Source: Bacteroides sp. CAG:443
GTDB lineage: Bacteria > Bacteroidota > Bacteroidia > Bacteroidales > Bacteroidaceae
Direction: 5' to 3'
DNA: 13,290 nt
Assembly: GCA_000432735.1 (NCBI GenBank)
Contig: FR887772.1
Coordinates: 1 to 13,290, forward strand
Shown: piece by piece, positions 1-6,276 of the stretch
Layout of the letters: the number at the start of each line of letters is the position of its first letter
Numbering within the stretch: position 1 is the first letter of the stretch
Program-made: the position numbers and the translations under genes
The notes under the pieces: model-generated
The model's input: the letters and a program-made list of their open reading frames with translations, nothing else
What the model was told of the DNA's origin: nothing
The model's database searches: none

Positions 1-83
1 TGGGCAAAGATGGATTCGAACCACCGAAGGCGTAAGCCAGCAGATTTACAGTCTGCCCCATTTGGCCACTCTGGTATTTGCCC
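1..83 (-). tRNA. tRNA-Tyr, anticodon GTA
   Basis: Read on the minus strand, the 5' end GGGCAAA (77-83) pairs with TTTGCCC (2-8), giving a seven-base-pair acceptor stem, with A as the discriminator at position 1. The anticodon stem GCAGA/TCTGC holds the loop CTGTAAA; the anticodon GTA is at 47-49. A long variable arm follows and then a T-arm with TTCGAAT, as expected for the class II tRNA-Tyr of bacteria. Whether CCA is encoded cannot be seen because the gene reaches the window edge. A Bacteroides-type promoter lies just upstream, inside the end of ribH. Confidence 0.95.
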
Positions 84-123
84 TTTCGCAACTGATTAGC
101 TAGTGCTTTTCTCAATTGCGTTG

Positions 124-154
124 CAAAGGTACAACTATTTTTTTAATCTGCAAG
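124..154 (-). promoter_or_regulatory. Predicted promoter of tRNA-Tyr
   Basis: On the minus strand TACCTTTG (124-131) matches the Bacteroides -7 consensus TAnnTTTG, and CTTG (151-154) sits 19 bases upstream as a -33 element. The box is about 40 bases from the tRNA 5' end. It overlaps the last codons and stop of ribH, so the tRNA can be transcribed independently of that gene. This is a motif match only; the start of transcription is inferred. Confidence 0.55.
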
Positions 155-629
155 CAAAATCGATCATTTTTATTGCAGTAATTGCACATTCGTCACCTTT
201 ATTGCCTAATCTTCCTCCAGCTCGTTCTTCGGCTTGTTCCATATTGTTTGTCGTAATCAATCCGTAAATGACTGGCGTATCGGTAGTTGCATTCAGTTGA
301 GTAATTCCCTGGGTTGCTCCAGCACATACATAGTCGAAATGAGGAGTATCTCCACGTACCACACATCCAAGTGCTATTACAGCATCTACTTTTCCACTTT
401 TTATCATTTGTGCAGAGCCGAAAGTTAGTTCAAAGCTTCCCGGAACTGTTTGTACTAGGATGTTTTCATCTTTTGCTCCATGTTTTTTTAGAGTCTGCAC
501 GGCACCGGAAAGTAATGCTCCTGTAATATTGCTGTTCCATTCTGATACTACAATGCCGAAGCGCATCTGAGAGGCATCGGGTACAGAGTTGAAATCGTAG
601 TCGGATAGATTATGATAAGCAGTTGCCAT
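135..629 (-). CDS. ribH: 6,7-dimethyl-8-ribityllumazine synthase
   Basis: Penultimate step of riboflavin synthesis: condenses 5-amino-6-ribitylaminouracil with 3,4-dihydroxy-2-butanone 4-phosphate in the cytoplasm. The 164 residues match the family's usual length and cover the whole fold. Visible motifs are PGSFELTFGS (63-72) in the substrate pocket, GCVVRGDTPHFDYV (88-101) with the catalytic His97, and TTNNMEQAEERAG (126-138) followed by GNKG (142-145) of the phosphate-binding region. The start ATG at 627-629 gives an N-terminal extension of about 20 residues before the first beta strand, normal for the family. No other riboflavin gene is nearby. No TAnnTTTG box was found directly upstream; a large hairpin with a T run lies between it and the TPR gene, so expression may depend on read-through past that structure or on an unrecognised promoter. 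Confidence 0.97.
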   Translation of the reverse strand: MATAYHNLSDYDFNSVPDASQMRFGIVVSEWNSNITGALLSGAVQTLKKHGAKDENILVQTVPGSFELTFGSAQMIKSGKVDAVIALGCVVRGDTPHFDYVCAGATQGITQLNATTDTPVIYGLITTNNMEQAEERAGGRLGNKGDECAITAIKMIDFACRLKK

Positions 630-670
630 AATAATTATATAGTTAAATGGTTAATTTATGAGTTCTGAAT

Positions 671-750
671 AAAAAAATCATTCGGAGTAAAGTTTGAATC
701 TCTGAGCATCCACGTTGATGTATCTGAGATTCTTCGCTTTGCTCCGAATG
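671..750 (-). terminator. Large repeat-like hairpin followed by seven T, between the TPR gene and ribH
   Basis: The arms at 679-706 and 724-750 are complementary over most of their length: ATTCGGAGTAAAG pairs with CTTTGCTCCGAAT, and CTCTGAG/CTGAGA closes the inner part, with a few bulges. A small inner stem CATC/GATG (707-710, 717-720) caps it. On the minus strand the hairpin is followed by seven T (671-677), the form of an intrinsic terminator. It would end transcripts of the TPR gene or attenuate read-through into ribH. The arm sequence, read on the minus strand as GTCATTCGGAG...GAAGAATCTC, resembles dispersed palindromic repeats seen in several bacterial groups, so it may be a repeat acting as a terminator. 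Confidence 0.6.
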
Positions 751-785
751 ACAATACCTTATATTATATAAGTAGTAGGATAATC

Positions 786-1463
786 TTACTTGATAGAGGC
801 ACGATCGATATATTTATCGATGTCCATAGCCTGGTAAGAATTTGCATATTTGGTTTTAATCTGCTTGTATGCTTCAACAGCTTCTGCATTTTTTCCTTGT
901 TTCTCTAAGATCTGACCAGCCTGAAGCAAGTAAATAGGACTTAAAGTTGTGCTGTTGGCTTTGTCGGCTGCCTTCAGTAGGGTAGCAGCAGCTTTGTCAA
1001 GCTGTCCCATCTGAGCATAGCAGTTACCCATTGTTCCGATGATAGCTGGAGCAACCATGTAATCGTCTGCACTGAATTTATCCAAATATTTTGTTGCTTC
1101 TTCGTATTTGCCAAGCTGTGCATAGCAGATACCTGCATAAGCATTTGCCAAGTTACCGGCATCTGTTCCACTGAATTCATCTGCAATTTTCAAGAAACCA
1201 GTATAACCCAAGCTGTCACCTTTCAGTGCAACTTCGTAGTTGTCATTGCCAAAGTATTGTTCACCTTTAAAAAGAGCTTCAGAAGCTTTTAACTCCTTAG
1301 GTTCACCAATAAAATGTTTGTAGGCTAATGTTCCGCATACAACGACAACAATAGCTACTACAATACCAACTAACAGGTTCTTGTACTTAAAAAGGAATGC
1401 TTCGGAAGTACTCAGTGCTTCATCTACATTCAGAGGATCATGAGTGTGTTTTTGTTCTGCCAT
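786..1463 (-). CDS. Membrane-anchored tetratricopeptide repeat protein
   Basis: A 225-residue protein with a short polar N-terminus, one transmembrane helix at about 30-48 (LLVGIVVAIVVVVCGTLAY), and a C-terminal domain built of helix-turn-helix repeats. TPR-like units can be placed at about 104-130 (NAYAGICYAQLGKYEEATKYL), 140-168 (GNCYAQMGQLDKAAATLL) and 174-205 (QAGQILEKQGKNAEAVEAYK). The lack of a signal cleavage site and the Lys residues before the helix suggest an inner-membrane anchor with the repeats in the periplasm. The layout is like YfgM-type proteins that act as docking or chaperone partners at the membrane, but that function is only an analogy. It lies divergent to recF with its own predicted promoter, and upstream of ribH on the same strand. 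Confidence 0.85.
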   Translation of the reverse strand: MAEQKHTHDPLNVDEALSTSEAFLFKYKNLLVGIVVAIVVVVCGTLAYKHFIGEPKELKASEALFKGEQYFGNDNYEVALKGDSLGYTGFLKIADEFSGTDAGNLANAYAGICYAQLGKYEEATKYLDKFSADDYMVAPAIIGTMGNCYAQMGQLDKAAATLLKAADKANSTTLSPIYLLQAGQILEKQGKNAEAVEAYKQIKTKYANSYQAMDIDKYIDRASIK

Positions 1464-1521
1464 TTTATTTAATCGTTTTTATTATTTCTCTTATTATTTA
1501 ATATGTTTACATTTCGGTCAG

Positions 1522-1553
1522 CAAAAGTAGTTTATTTATATTTATAAATGAAA
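1522..1553 (-). promoter_or_regulatory. Predicted promoter of the TPR gene
   Basis: On the minus strand TACTTTTG (1522-1529) matches TAnnTTTG exactly, and TTTC (1550-1553) lies 20 bases upstream as a one-mismatch -33 element. The predicted leader to the ATG at 1463 is about 50 bases and AT-rich. Motif match only. Confidence 0.5.
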
Positions 1554-1592
1554 TTTGCGAGCATGTTTTTTTATCTGTCATGCTTTTATTGT

Positions 1593-1600
1593 TAATTTTG
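1593..1600 (+). promoter_or_regulatory. Predicted -7 box of recF
   Basis: TAATTTTG fits TAnnTTTG and lies 25 bases before the recF ATG, implying a leader of only about 20 bases. The -33 region is a T-rich run (about 1566-1572) without a clear TTTG, so this promoter is less certain than the divergent one serving the TPR gene. Confidence 0.4.
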
Positions 1601-1625
1601 TAAGCTGAAATAAGGATTTTGAACT

Positions 1626-2744
1626 ATGTGGCTTAAACGCATCTCTATATTAAATTATAAAAATCTGGAGCAGGTGGAACTTGCTTTTTCTCATAAAATG
1701 AACTGTATCATCGGTAAAAACGGAATGGGGAAAACCAATTTACTGGATGCGGTTTATTATTTATCCTTTTGCAAAAGTGCAACCAATGCTATTGATTCGC
1801 AGAATATTTTACATGATCGCGACTTTTTTGTCGTGCAAGGATTTTACGAAACCGATCAGGGAGAGCCTGAAGAGGTGTATTGCGGATTGAAGCGACGTCA
1901 GAAGAAGCAGTTCAAGCGAAATAAGAAAGAATATTCTCGTCTGTCCGATCATATCGGTCTGATTCCACTTGTCATGGTTTCACCAGCCGATTCATGGTTG
2001 ATTGCCGGTGGTAGCGAGGAGCGTCGGCGCTTCATGGATGTTGTTATATCTCAGTTCGACCGTGAATACCTGGATGCATTGATTCGCTATAATAAAGCAC
2101 TTCTTCAGCGAAATTCATTGCTTAAGGCGGACATGGAGCCGGAGGAGGAATTGATGTTGGTCTGGGAAGAAATGATGGCTACTTCGGGTGAAACGGTATA
2201 TAACAAGCGCAAGGCATTTATTGATGAGTTTATACCTGTATTTCAGTCTTACTATTCATATATTTCTCAAGATAGAGAGCAGGTCAGCCTTACATATGAG
2301 TCGCATGCCGCAGGGGGTAGTCTTTTGGAGCAATTAAAAGAAACCCGGCAGCGTGACCGTATCTTGGGCTATTCGACTCGAGGCATACATAAGGATGACC
2401 TGATCATGCAATTAGGCGATTTCCCTATCAAGCGAGAAGGCTCTCAGGGACAGAATAAAACTTATCTGATTGCTTTGAAGCTGGCACAGTTTGAATTTCT
2501 GAAACGGACGGGGAGTCAGACAACCCCGATTGTGTTGCTGGACGATATATTCGACAAACTAGATGCTTCACGTGTGGAACAGATTGTGAAACTGGTGGCG
2601 GGAGATAGTTTCGGACAAATATTTATTACCGATACCAACCGTGAACATCTGGATAAGATTCTGCGAAAAATAGAAGGAGATTATAAACTTTTTGAGGTGG
2701 AAGACGGAGTCGTATCTGAACGCCATAGTGAGGAGGAAGCATGA
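1626..2744 (+). CDS. recF: DNA replication and repair protein RecF
   Basis: SMC-like ABC ATPase that binds gapped DNA and, with RecO and RecR in the known pathway, helps load RecA at single-strand gaps. The 372 residues are typical for RecF. The Walker A motif GKNGMGKTN is at 30-38, the ABC signature region REGSQGQNKTYLIALKL begins near residue 270, and the Walker B motif IVLLDDIFDKLD at about 302-313 is followed by the FITDTN segment near 333-338. The N-terminal MWLKRISILNYKNL is the usual RecF opening, which supports the chosen ATG. In many bacteria recF sits in a dnaA-dnaN-recF-gyrB cluster; here only the following DUF721 gene remains beside it, overlapping by four bases (ATGA). Confidence 0.96.
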   Translation: MWLKRISILNYKNLEQVELAFSHKMNCIIGKNGMGKTNLLDAVYYLSFCKSATNAIDSQNILHDRDFFVVQGFYETDQGEPEEVYCGLKRRQKKQFKRNKKEYSRLSDHIGLIPLVMVSPADSWLIAGGSEERRRFMDVVISQFDREYLDALIRYNKALLQRNSLLKADMEPEEELMLVWEEMMATSGETVYNKRKAFIDEFIPVFQSYYSYISQDREQVSLTYESHAAGGSLLEQLKETRQRDRILGYSTRGIHKDDLIMQLGDFPIKREGSQGQNKTYLIALKLAQFEFLKRTGSQTTPIVLLDDIFDKLDASRVEQIVKLVAGDSFGQIFITDTNREHLDKILRKIEGDYKLFEVEDGVVSERHSEEEA

Positions 2745-3031
2745 AACGGAATAATACAGAGCAGGTAGGTGAGGTGATACGCCGTTTGCTTAGACAGGAA
2801 GGATTGGAAACTCCTTTAAATGAATATCGCCTAGTCGATGCATGGAAGGATGTGGTAGGAGAAACGATTGCTCGTTATACAACAAATATTTATATTAAGA
2901 ATCAGGTGCTTTATGTGCATTTGTCCTCATCAGTACTTCGTCAGGAACTGATGATGAGCCGGCAATTGTTGGTTCGCAACTTAAATGCGCAGGTTGGGTC
3001 GCAAGTGATCGTCAATATCATCTTTCGTTGA
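2741..3031 (+). CDS. DUF721 / DciA-like protein
   Basis: A 96-residue protein of the DUF721 family. Visible family features are the N-terminal helix followed by VDAWKDVVGETIARYT (32-47, containing the conserved W-x-x-V-V-G), the LYVHLSSSVLRQEL segment in the central beta-alpha region, and the terminal VIVNIIFR strand. Members of this family include DciA, the helicase-loading partner of DnaB in bacteria lacking DnaC or DnaI. The length fits the short Bacteroidetes versions. Its ATG overlaps the recF stop, so the two are probably translationally coupled and made together. I assign the family with confidence; the DciA role is inferred from family knowledge and the recF context. Confidence 0.85.
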   Translation: MKRNNTEQVGEVIRRLLRQEGLETPLNEYRLVDAWKDVVGETIARYTTNIYIKNQVLYVHLSSSVLRQELMMSRQLLVRNLNAQVGSQVIVNIIFR

Positions 3032-3058
3032 TTGGACAAAATTGGCGATTGTCTATGG

Positions 3059-3622
3059 TTATGGATTGTGGGAAGTGAATGATGTCTGTTCGCTCCATAT
3101 TTCATCCATAGGCTTGTCAAACTCTTCTGTGGGAATCTGTTCGCAGATTTGGAAGTCGAAACAAATGCCGATCTTATAGGCTTTGAGTTGTTTTAGCAAC
3201 CGGTCGTAATATCCTTTTCCTCTTCCCAGACGATTTCCTTGCCTGTCGAATGCTACTCCAGGAATGATGGCCAGATCAATCTTTTCATAATCGGTAAATA
3301 ATTCACCCTGCGGCTCTTCAATGCCGTAACTTCCTTTCTGTAAATCTTGCTTACCCGTATAGCGGCGTAATTCAAGTTCCTCTCCCTTTACTACAGGCAA
3401 AATAATATTTTTATTCCAGCTCCACTTCTCCACAAAGTCGTGTGTCTGTACTTCATCGGGCAAGGAATAATATAGCAAGATGGTTTCTGCCTGTGTAAAA
3501 GCCGGATGCTTTTCTAGTTTATTCAGTAATAATGAAGAGTATTCAGATAAAATTTCTTGAGGATAATTCCTTTTCTTTTCTGCGATATATCGTCTGAGCA
3601 AACGCTTTTCTTCCTTTTGCAT
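3059..3622 (-). CDS. 5-formyltetrahydrofolate cyclo-ligase
   Basis: ATP-dependent conversion of 5-formyl-THF to 5,10-methenyl-THF, which returns a folate storage form to one-carbon metabolism in the cytoplasm. The 187 residues match the MTHFS/YgfA family. The N-terminal basic helix (KEEKRLLRRYIAEKKR) carries the nucleotide-binding Arg/Lys residues, YYSLPDEVQT (51-60) forms part of the folate site, and the signature LGRGKGYYDR (132-141) is intact. The gene converges with the DUF721 gene, with only 27 bases between the stops and no obvious hairpin there. Upstream lies the terminator of the ctpA operon, so it should have its own promoter, but I found no TAnnTTTG box in the remaining leader. Confidence 0.95.
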   Translation of the reverse strand: MQKEEKRLLRRYIAEKKRNYPQEILSEYSSLLLNKLEKHPAFTQAETILLYYSLPDEVQTHDFVEKWSWNKNIILPVVKGEELELRRYTGKQDLQKGSYGIEEPQGELFTDYEKIDLAIIPGVAFDRQGNRLGRGKGYYDRLLKQLKAYKIGICFDFQICEQIPTEEFDKPMDEIWSEQTSFTSHNP

Positions 3623-3648
3623 AGGTGTATTTAAGTTTTAGGGTACGA

Positions 3649-3702
3649 TAAAAAAGAAAGGCACACAAGATTGAATCAGAAATAATCCGTTGTGTGCCTT
3701 TC
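3649..3702 (-). terminator. Intrinsic terminator of the minus-strand ctpA operon
   Basis: GAAAGGCACACAA (3656-3668) and TTGTGTGCCTTTC (3690-3702) form a perfect 13-bp stem around a 21-nt loop. In the minus-strand direction the stem is followed by a T-rich tract ending in six T (complement of the A run at about 3649-3655). It begins 17 bases after the ctpA stop and separates that operon from the cyclo-ligase gene. Confidence 0.85.
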
Positions 3703-3718
3703 CTGTTATTTGGGTCGC

Positions 3719-5362
3719 TTACTCTTTGTTGGTTTCAACTTCTGGAGCTTTAGGGAACGACTCTCCCTTTTCCAGAACCTCGAGAGCTTTTTGTACGGTT
3801 TTGTCTGTTTGGTTAGAATAAGCTATATAAGCTTCCATGCCTAACATATTGTAAATAACATTGCCATAGAGACTTTCTTCGAATAACTTCTTCGATTTAT
3901 ACATCAGAATGTTACGGCGTTTCAGTCCTTTGCTCTCTGCGTATTCTGCAAATTTTTCAAGCAAATTCTGTTTTTTCAGATAAGCTTCCATCTTTTCCGG
4001 TGTGTCATATTCCTGAAGTTTGCTGCGGTTTTTATCCGTATAATCGAGAGTATATCGGACAATCAATCCACGTGTAGCAGCCATTCTGTAATAAGAAGTC
4101 ATGCCCGTAGTATCTTGCGGAACAAAGATATCCGGCATAATACCTCCGCCGCCGTAGACTGTACGTCCCAGACCGGTATGATATATTTCCTTGATATTTT
4201 GTTTGATACTATCAGCAGAGAAGAATTCTCCATGTTCATATCGAGTGATAATATCCATTTCGTATTCAGCGTCGTTACCTTTTTCGTAAGGCTTCTGGAT
4301 ACAGCGTCCCGAAGGAGTATAATAACGTGCGATTGTCAGTCGGATAGCCGATCCGTCACTGAATTCAATAGGTTGCTGAACCAGTCCTTTTCCGAATGAA
4401 CGACGACCGATAATTGTACCACGGTCATTATCTTGAATAGCTCCTGCAAAGATTTCACTCGCCGATGCCGAACCTTCATCCATCAGAACAATGAGCGGCA
4501 TCGTCTGACTGCTTCCTGTGCCGTTGGATGTGTAATTTTCACGTGGAGATTTTCTACCTTCTGTGTAGACAATAAGTTTGTTGTTGGGCAAGAACTCATT
4601 TACCATTTGGATGGCGGCAGCCATATAACCACCCGTATTTCCACGGAGATCTATGATCATTCCCTTACAATTAGCCTGTGCCAGTTTGGCTAAGGCAACG
4701 AGCAGTTCCGGATAAGTTGTTTCGCCGAACTTGTTGACTTTTACATATCCGAATTTATCATTAACCATGTAAGCTGCATCAATACTCTTGACGGGGATAT
4801 CGCCGCGTACAATCGTAAAATGCAAGATATCTTTTTCTCCCGGTCGGTAAATGCCTAACTTGACTTTACTGCCTTTTTCTCCTTTCAGACGGCGCATAGC
4901 TTCCTCGTTGGTAACTATTTTACCTACGAAGCTAGAGTCGTCTACTTCTACAATACGGTCGCCGGCAAGCAATCCCACCTTTTCGGAGGGGCCCCCTGGA
5001 ATGACACTGTTGATGTGAATCGTATCATCTTGTATGGTAAATTGAACGCCGATACCACTGAAGCTACCTTTCAAATCCGAATTTACCGCTTCAAGATCTT
5101 TGGCCGGTATGTAAGAAGAGTGAGGGTCCAGTTCTGCAAGAATCTGCGGCATAGCCTCTTCCACCAGATTAAACATGTTGACAGTATCTACATACTGTTC
5201 GTCGATAATGTGCAACAAGGCATTCAACTTATTGGAAGATGTGTTGATGATTCCCAATTTGTTGCCGGAAAAATGGTTTGTGTAAAATGTTCCTATCAAG
5301 ATACCTGCCACCAGACAGATAGCCATCAGAAAAGGTATCAATTTATTTTTGTTGCTGCTCAT
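3719..5362 (-). CDS. C-terminal processing protease, S41 family (CtpA/Prc type)
   Basis: Periplasmic serine protease with a Ser-Lys dyad that trims or degrades proteins from their C-termini. The 547 residues hold an N-terminal signal or membrane anchor (about 8-27, IPFLMAICLVAGILIGTFY), a PDZ domain (about 95-185, with FSGIGVQF and PGGPSEKVGLLAGDRIVEV), and the S41 catalytic core. By alignment with E. coli Prc from memory, the nucleophile is Ser300 in GSASASEIFAGA and the general base is Lys325 in RSFGKGLVQQ, the same 25-residue spacing. A C-terminal extension of about 150 residues follows. The gene starts six bases after the dCMP deaminase stop, so it is the last gene of the operon that begins with the Crp-peptidase fusion. 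A strong terminator follows it. Confidence 0.95.
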   Translation of the reverse strand: MSSNKNKLIPFLMAICLVAGILIGTFYTNHFSGNKLGIINTSSNKLNALLHIIDEQYVDTVNMFNLVEEAMPQILAELDPHSSYIPAKDLEAVNSDLKGSFSGIGVQFTIQDDTIHINSVIPGGPSEKVGLLAGDRIVEVDDSSFVGKIVTNEEAMRRLKGEKGSKVKLGIYRPGEKDILHFTIVRGDIPVKSIDAAYMVNDKFGYVKVNKFGETTYPELLVALAKLAQANCKGMIIDLRGNTGGYMAAAIQMVNEFLPNNKLIVYTEGRKSPRENYTSNGTGSSQTMPLIVLMDEGSASASEIFAGAIQDNDRGTIIGRRSFGKGLVQQPIEFSDGSAIRLTIARYYTPSGRCIQKPYEKGNDAEYEMDIITRYEHGEFFSADSIKQNIKEIYHTGLGRTVYGGGGIMPDIFVPQDTTGMTSYYRMAATRGLIVRYTLDYTDKNRSKLQEYDTPEKMEAYLKKQNLLEKFAEYAESKGLKRRNILMYKSKKLFEESLYGNVIYNMLGMEAYIAYSNQTDKTVQKALEVLEKGESFPKAPEVETNKE

Positions 5363-5368
5363 ATCTAT

Positions 5369-5803
5369 TTATTCATTAGGATTTAAATAAACCAGTTCTA
5401 TATTCGCACGTTTCAAAAGTTCCAAACCATCTTCCAAACGATATTTTTCGGCAAAAACAACCCGTTTTATTCCCGCCTGGATGATAAGTTTTGCACATTC
5501 TATGCAGGGAGATGCCGTGACATAAAGCGTGGCACCTTCGCTGCTATTGTTCGATCTAGCTATTTTGGTGATGGCATTGGCTTCTGCGTGAAGGACATAA
5601 GGCTTGGTTATGCCATGTTCATCTTCGCAAACATTTTCAAATCCGGCTGGAGTACCATTGTATCCGTCGGAAATAATCATTTTATTTTTTACAATCAGCG
5701 CTCCCACCTTCCGCCGGTTGCAATAAGAGTTTTCTGCCCAGATAGTAGCCATTCGCATATAGCGCTTATCGAGTATTTCTTGTTTGTTCTCTTTGTTTTC
5801 CAT
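5369..5803 (-). CDS. dCMP deaminase family protein
   Basis: Zinc-dependent cytidine/deoxycytidylate deaminase fold of 144 residues. The zinc site and catalytic glutamate are intact: His72 and Glu74 in LHAEANAI, Cys100 and Cys103 in SPCIECA. The segment GYNGTPAGFENVCED (47-61) is the nucleotide-recognition loop of the dCMP deaminase subgroup, so the likely reaction is dCMP to dUMP, feeding thymidylate synthesis. ComEB-type proteins of other bacteria are close relatives. The gene lies five bases after the lipoprotein stop and six bases before ctpA, inside the operon; its link to the proteases around it is positional, with no obvious biochemical connection. Confidence 0.92.
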   Translation of the reverse strand: MENKENKQEILDKRYMRMATIWAENSYCNRRKVGALIVKNKMIISDGYNGTPAGFENVCEDEHGITKPYVLHAEANAITKIARSNNSSEGATLYVTASPCIECAKLIIQAGIKRVVFAEKYRLEDGLELLKRANIELVYLNPNE

Positions 5804-5808
5804 ATATA

Positions 5809-6276
5809 TTAATGTCTAAATTGCATACAGGTAGTACGTTCATTCGGAGCCAGGCGCAACATAATATTATCTCCCTGATAGAATTGGACTTTTTTCAGTT
5901 TATCTATGAACTCCTTATTCTTTCCTGATAATGCGACACTGCATTCTATGCGGGTGATTGCAATAGAGCGGTCTTTAGGATTGGCCTGCCATTTCCCGGT
6001 GTATGTACCATTTTCTATGCTACCTTGTACACTTCCGTCTTCACCAAATGTAATGCTGAACTTATTGATTACTTTCAGGTCTTCAGGTTTTGTATATGCA
6101 GGTTGTGCATTTGCATTATAATTATTCCAGTCTATTCCTGTATAGTAATTGACCAATAACCATTCTCCGCTTACGAAGATTTCATTGATGTCATCTTCCT
6201 GATTGCAGCCGGCGAACAAAAAAGGCAAGGCAAGCAGTAATAAGCAGGCTCCGTATTTTTTTATTTTTTGTTTCAT
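5809..6276 (-). CDS. Small lipoprotein, DUF4847-like
   Basis: A 155-residue protein with a lipoprotein signal peptide: basic MKQKIKKYG, hydrophobic core, and lipobox LFAGC with lipidated Cys24. The mature part is a beta-rich domain with GEWLLVNYYTG, GKWQANPKDRSIAIT and FYQGDNIMLRLAP strands, suggesting a lipocalin-like small barrel. I recognise it as the Bacteroidales family I know as DUF4847, from memory, with no assigned function. The residues after the Cys (NQEDD) are acidic, which in Bacteroidetes is compatible with export to the cell surface. Its ATG overlaps the TGA of the peptidase gene by four bases, so the two are probably translationally coupled. Function unknown. Confidence 0.75.
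   Translation of the reverse strand: MKQKIKKYGACLLLLALPFLFAGCNQEDDINEIFVSGEWLLVNYYTGIDWNNYNANAQPAYTKPEDLKVINKFSITFGEDGSVQGSIENGTYTGKWQANPKDRSIAITRIECSVALSGKNKEFIDKLKKVQFYQGDNIMLRLAPNERTTCMQFRH

Noticed and set aside
500..800. Possible FMN riboswitch upstream of ribH
   Set aside because: The intergenic DNA holds a simple long hairpin with a T run; I see none of the multi-stem conserved core of an FMN aptamer.
3032..3058. Terminator between the DUF721 gene and the convergent cyclo-ligase gene
   Set aside because: The 27-base gap shows no convincing stem followed by a T run on either strand.
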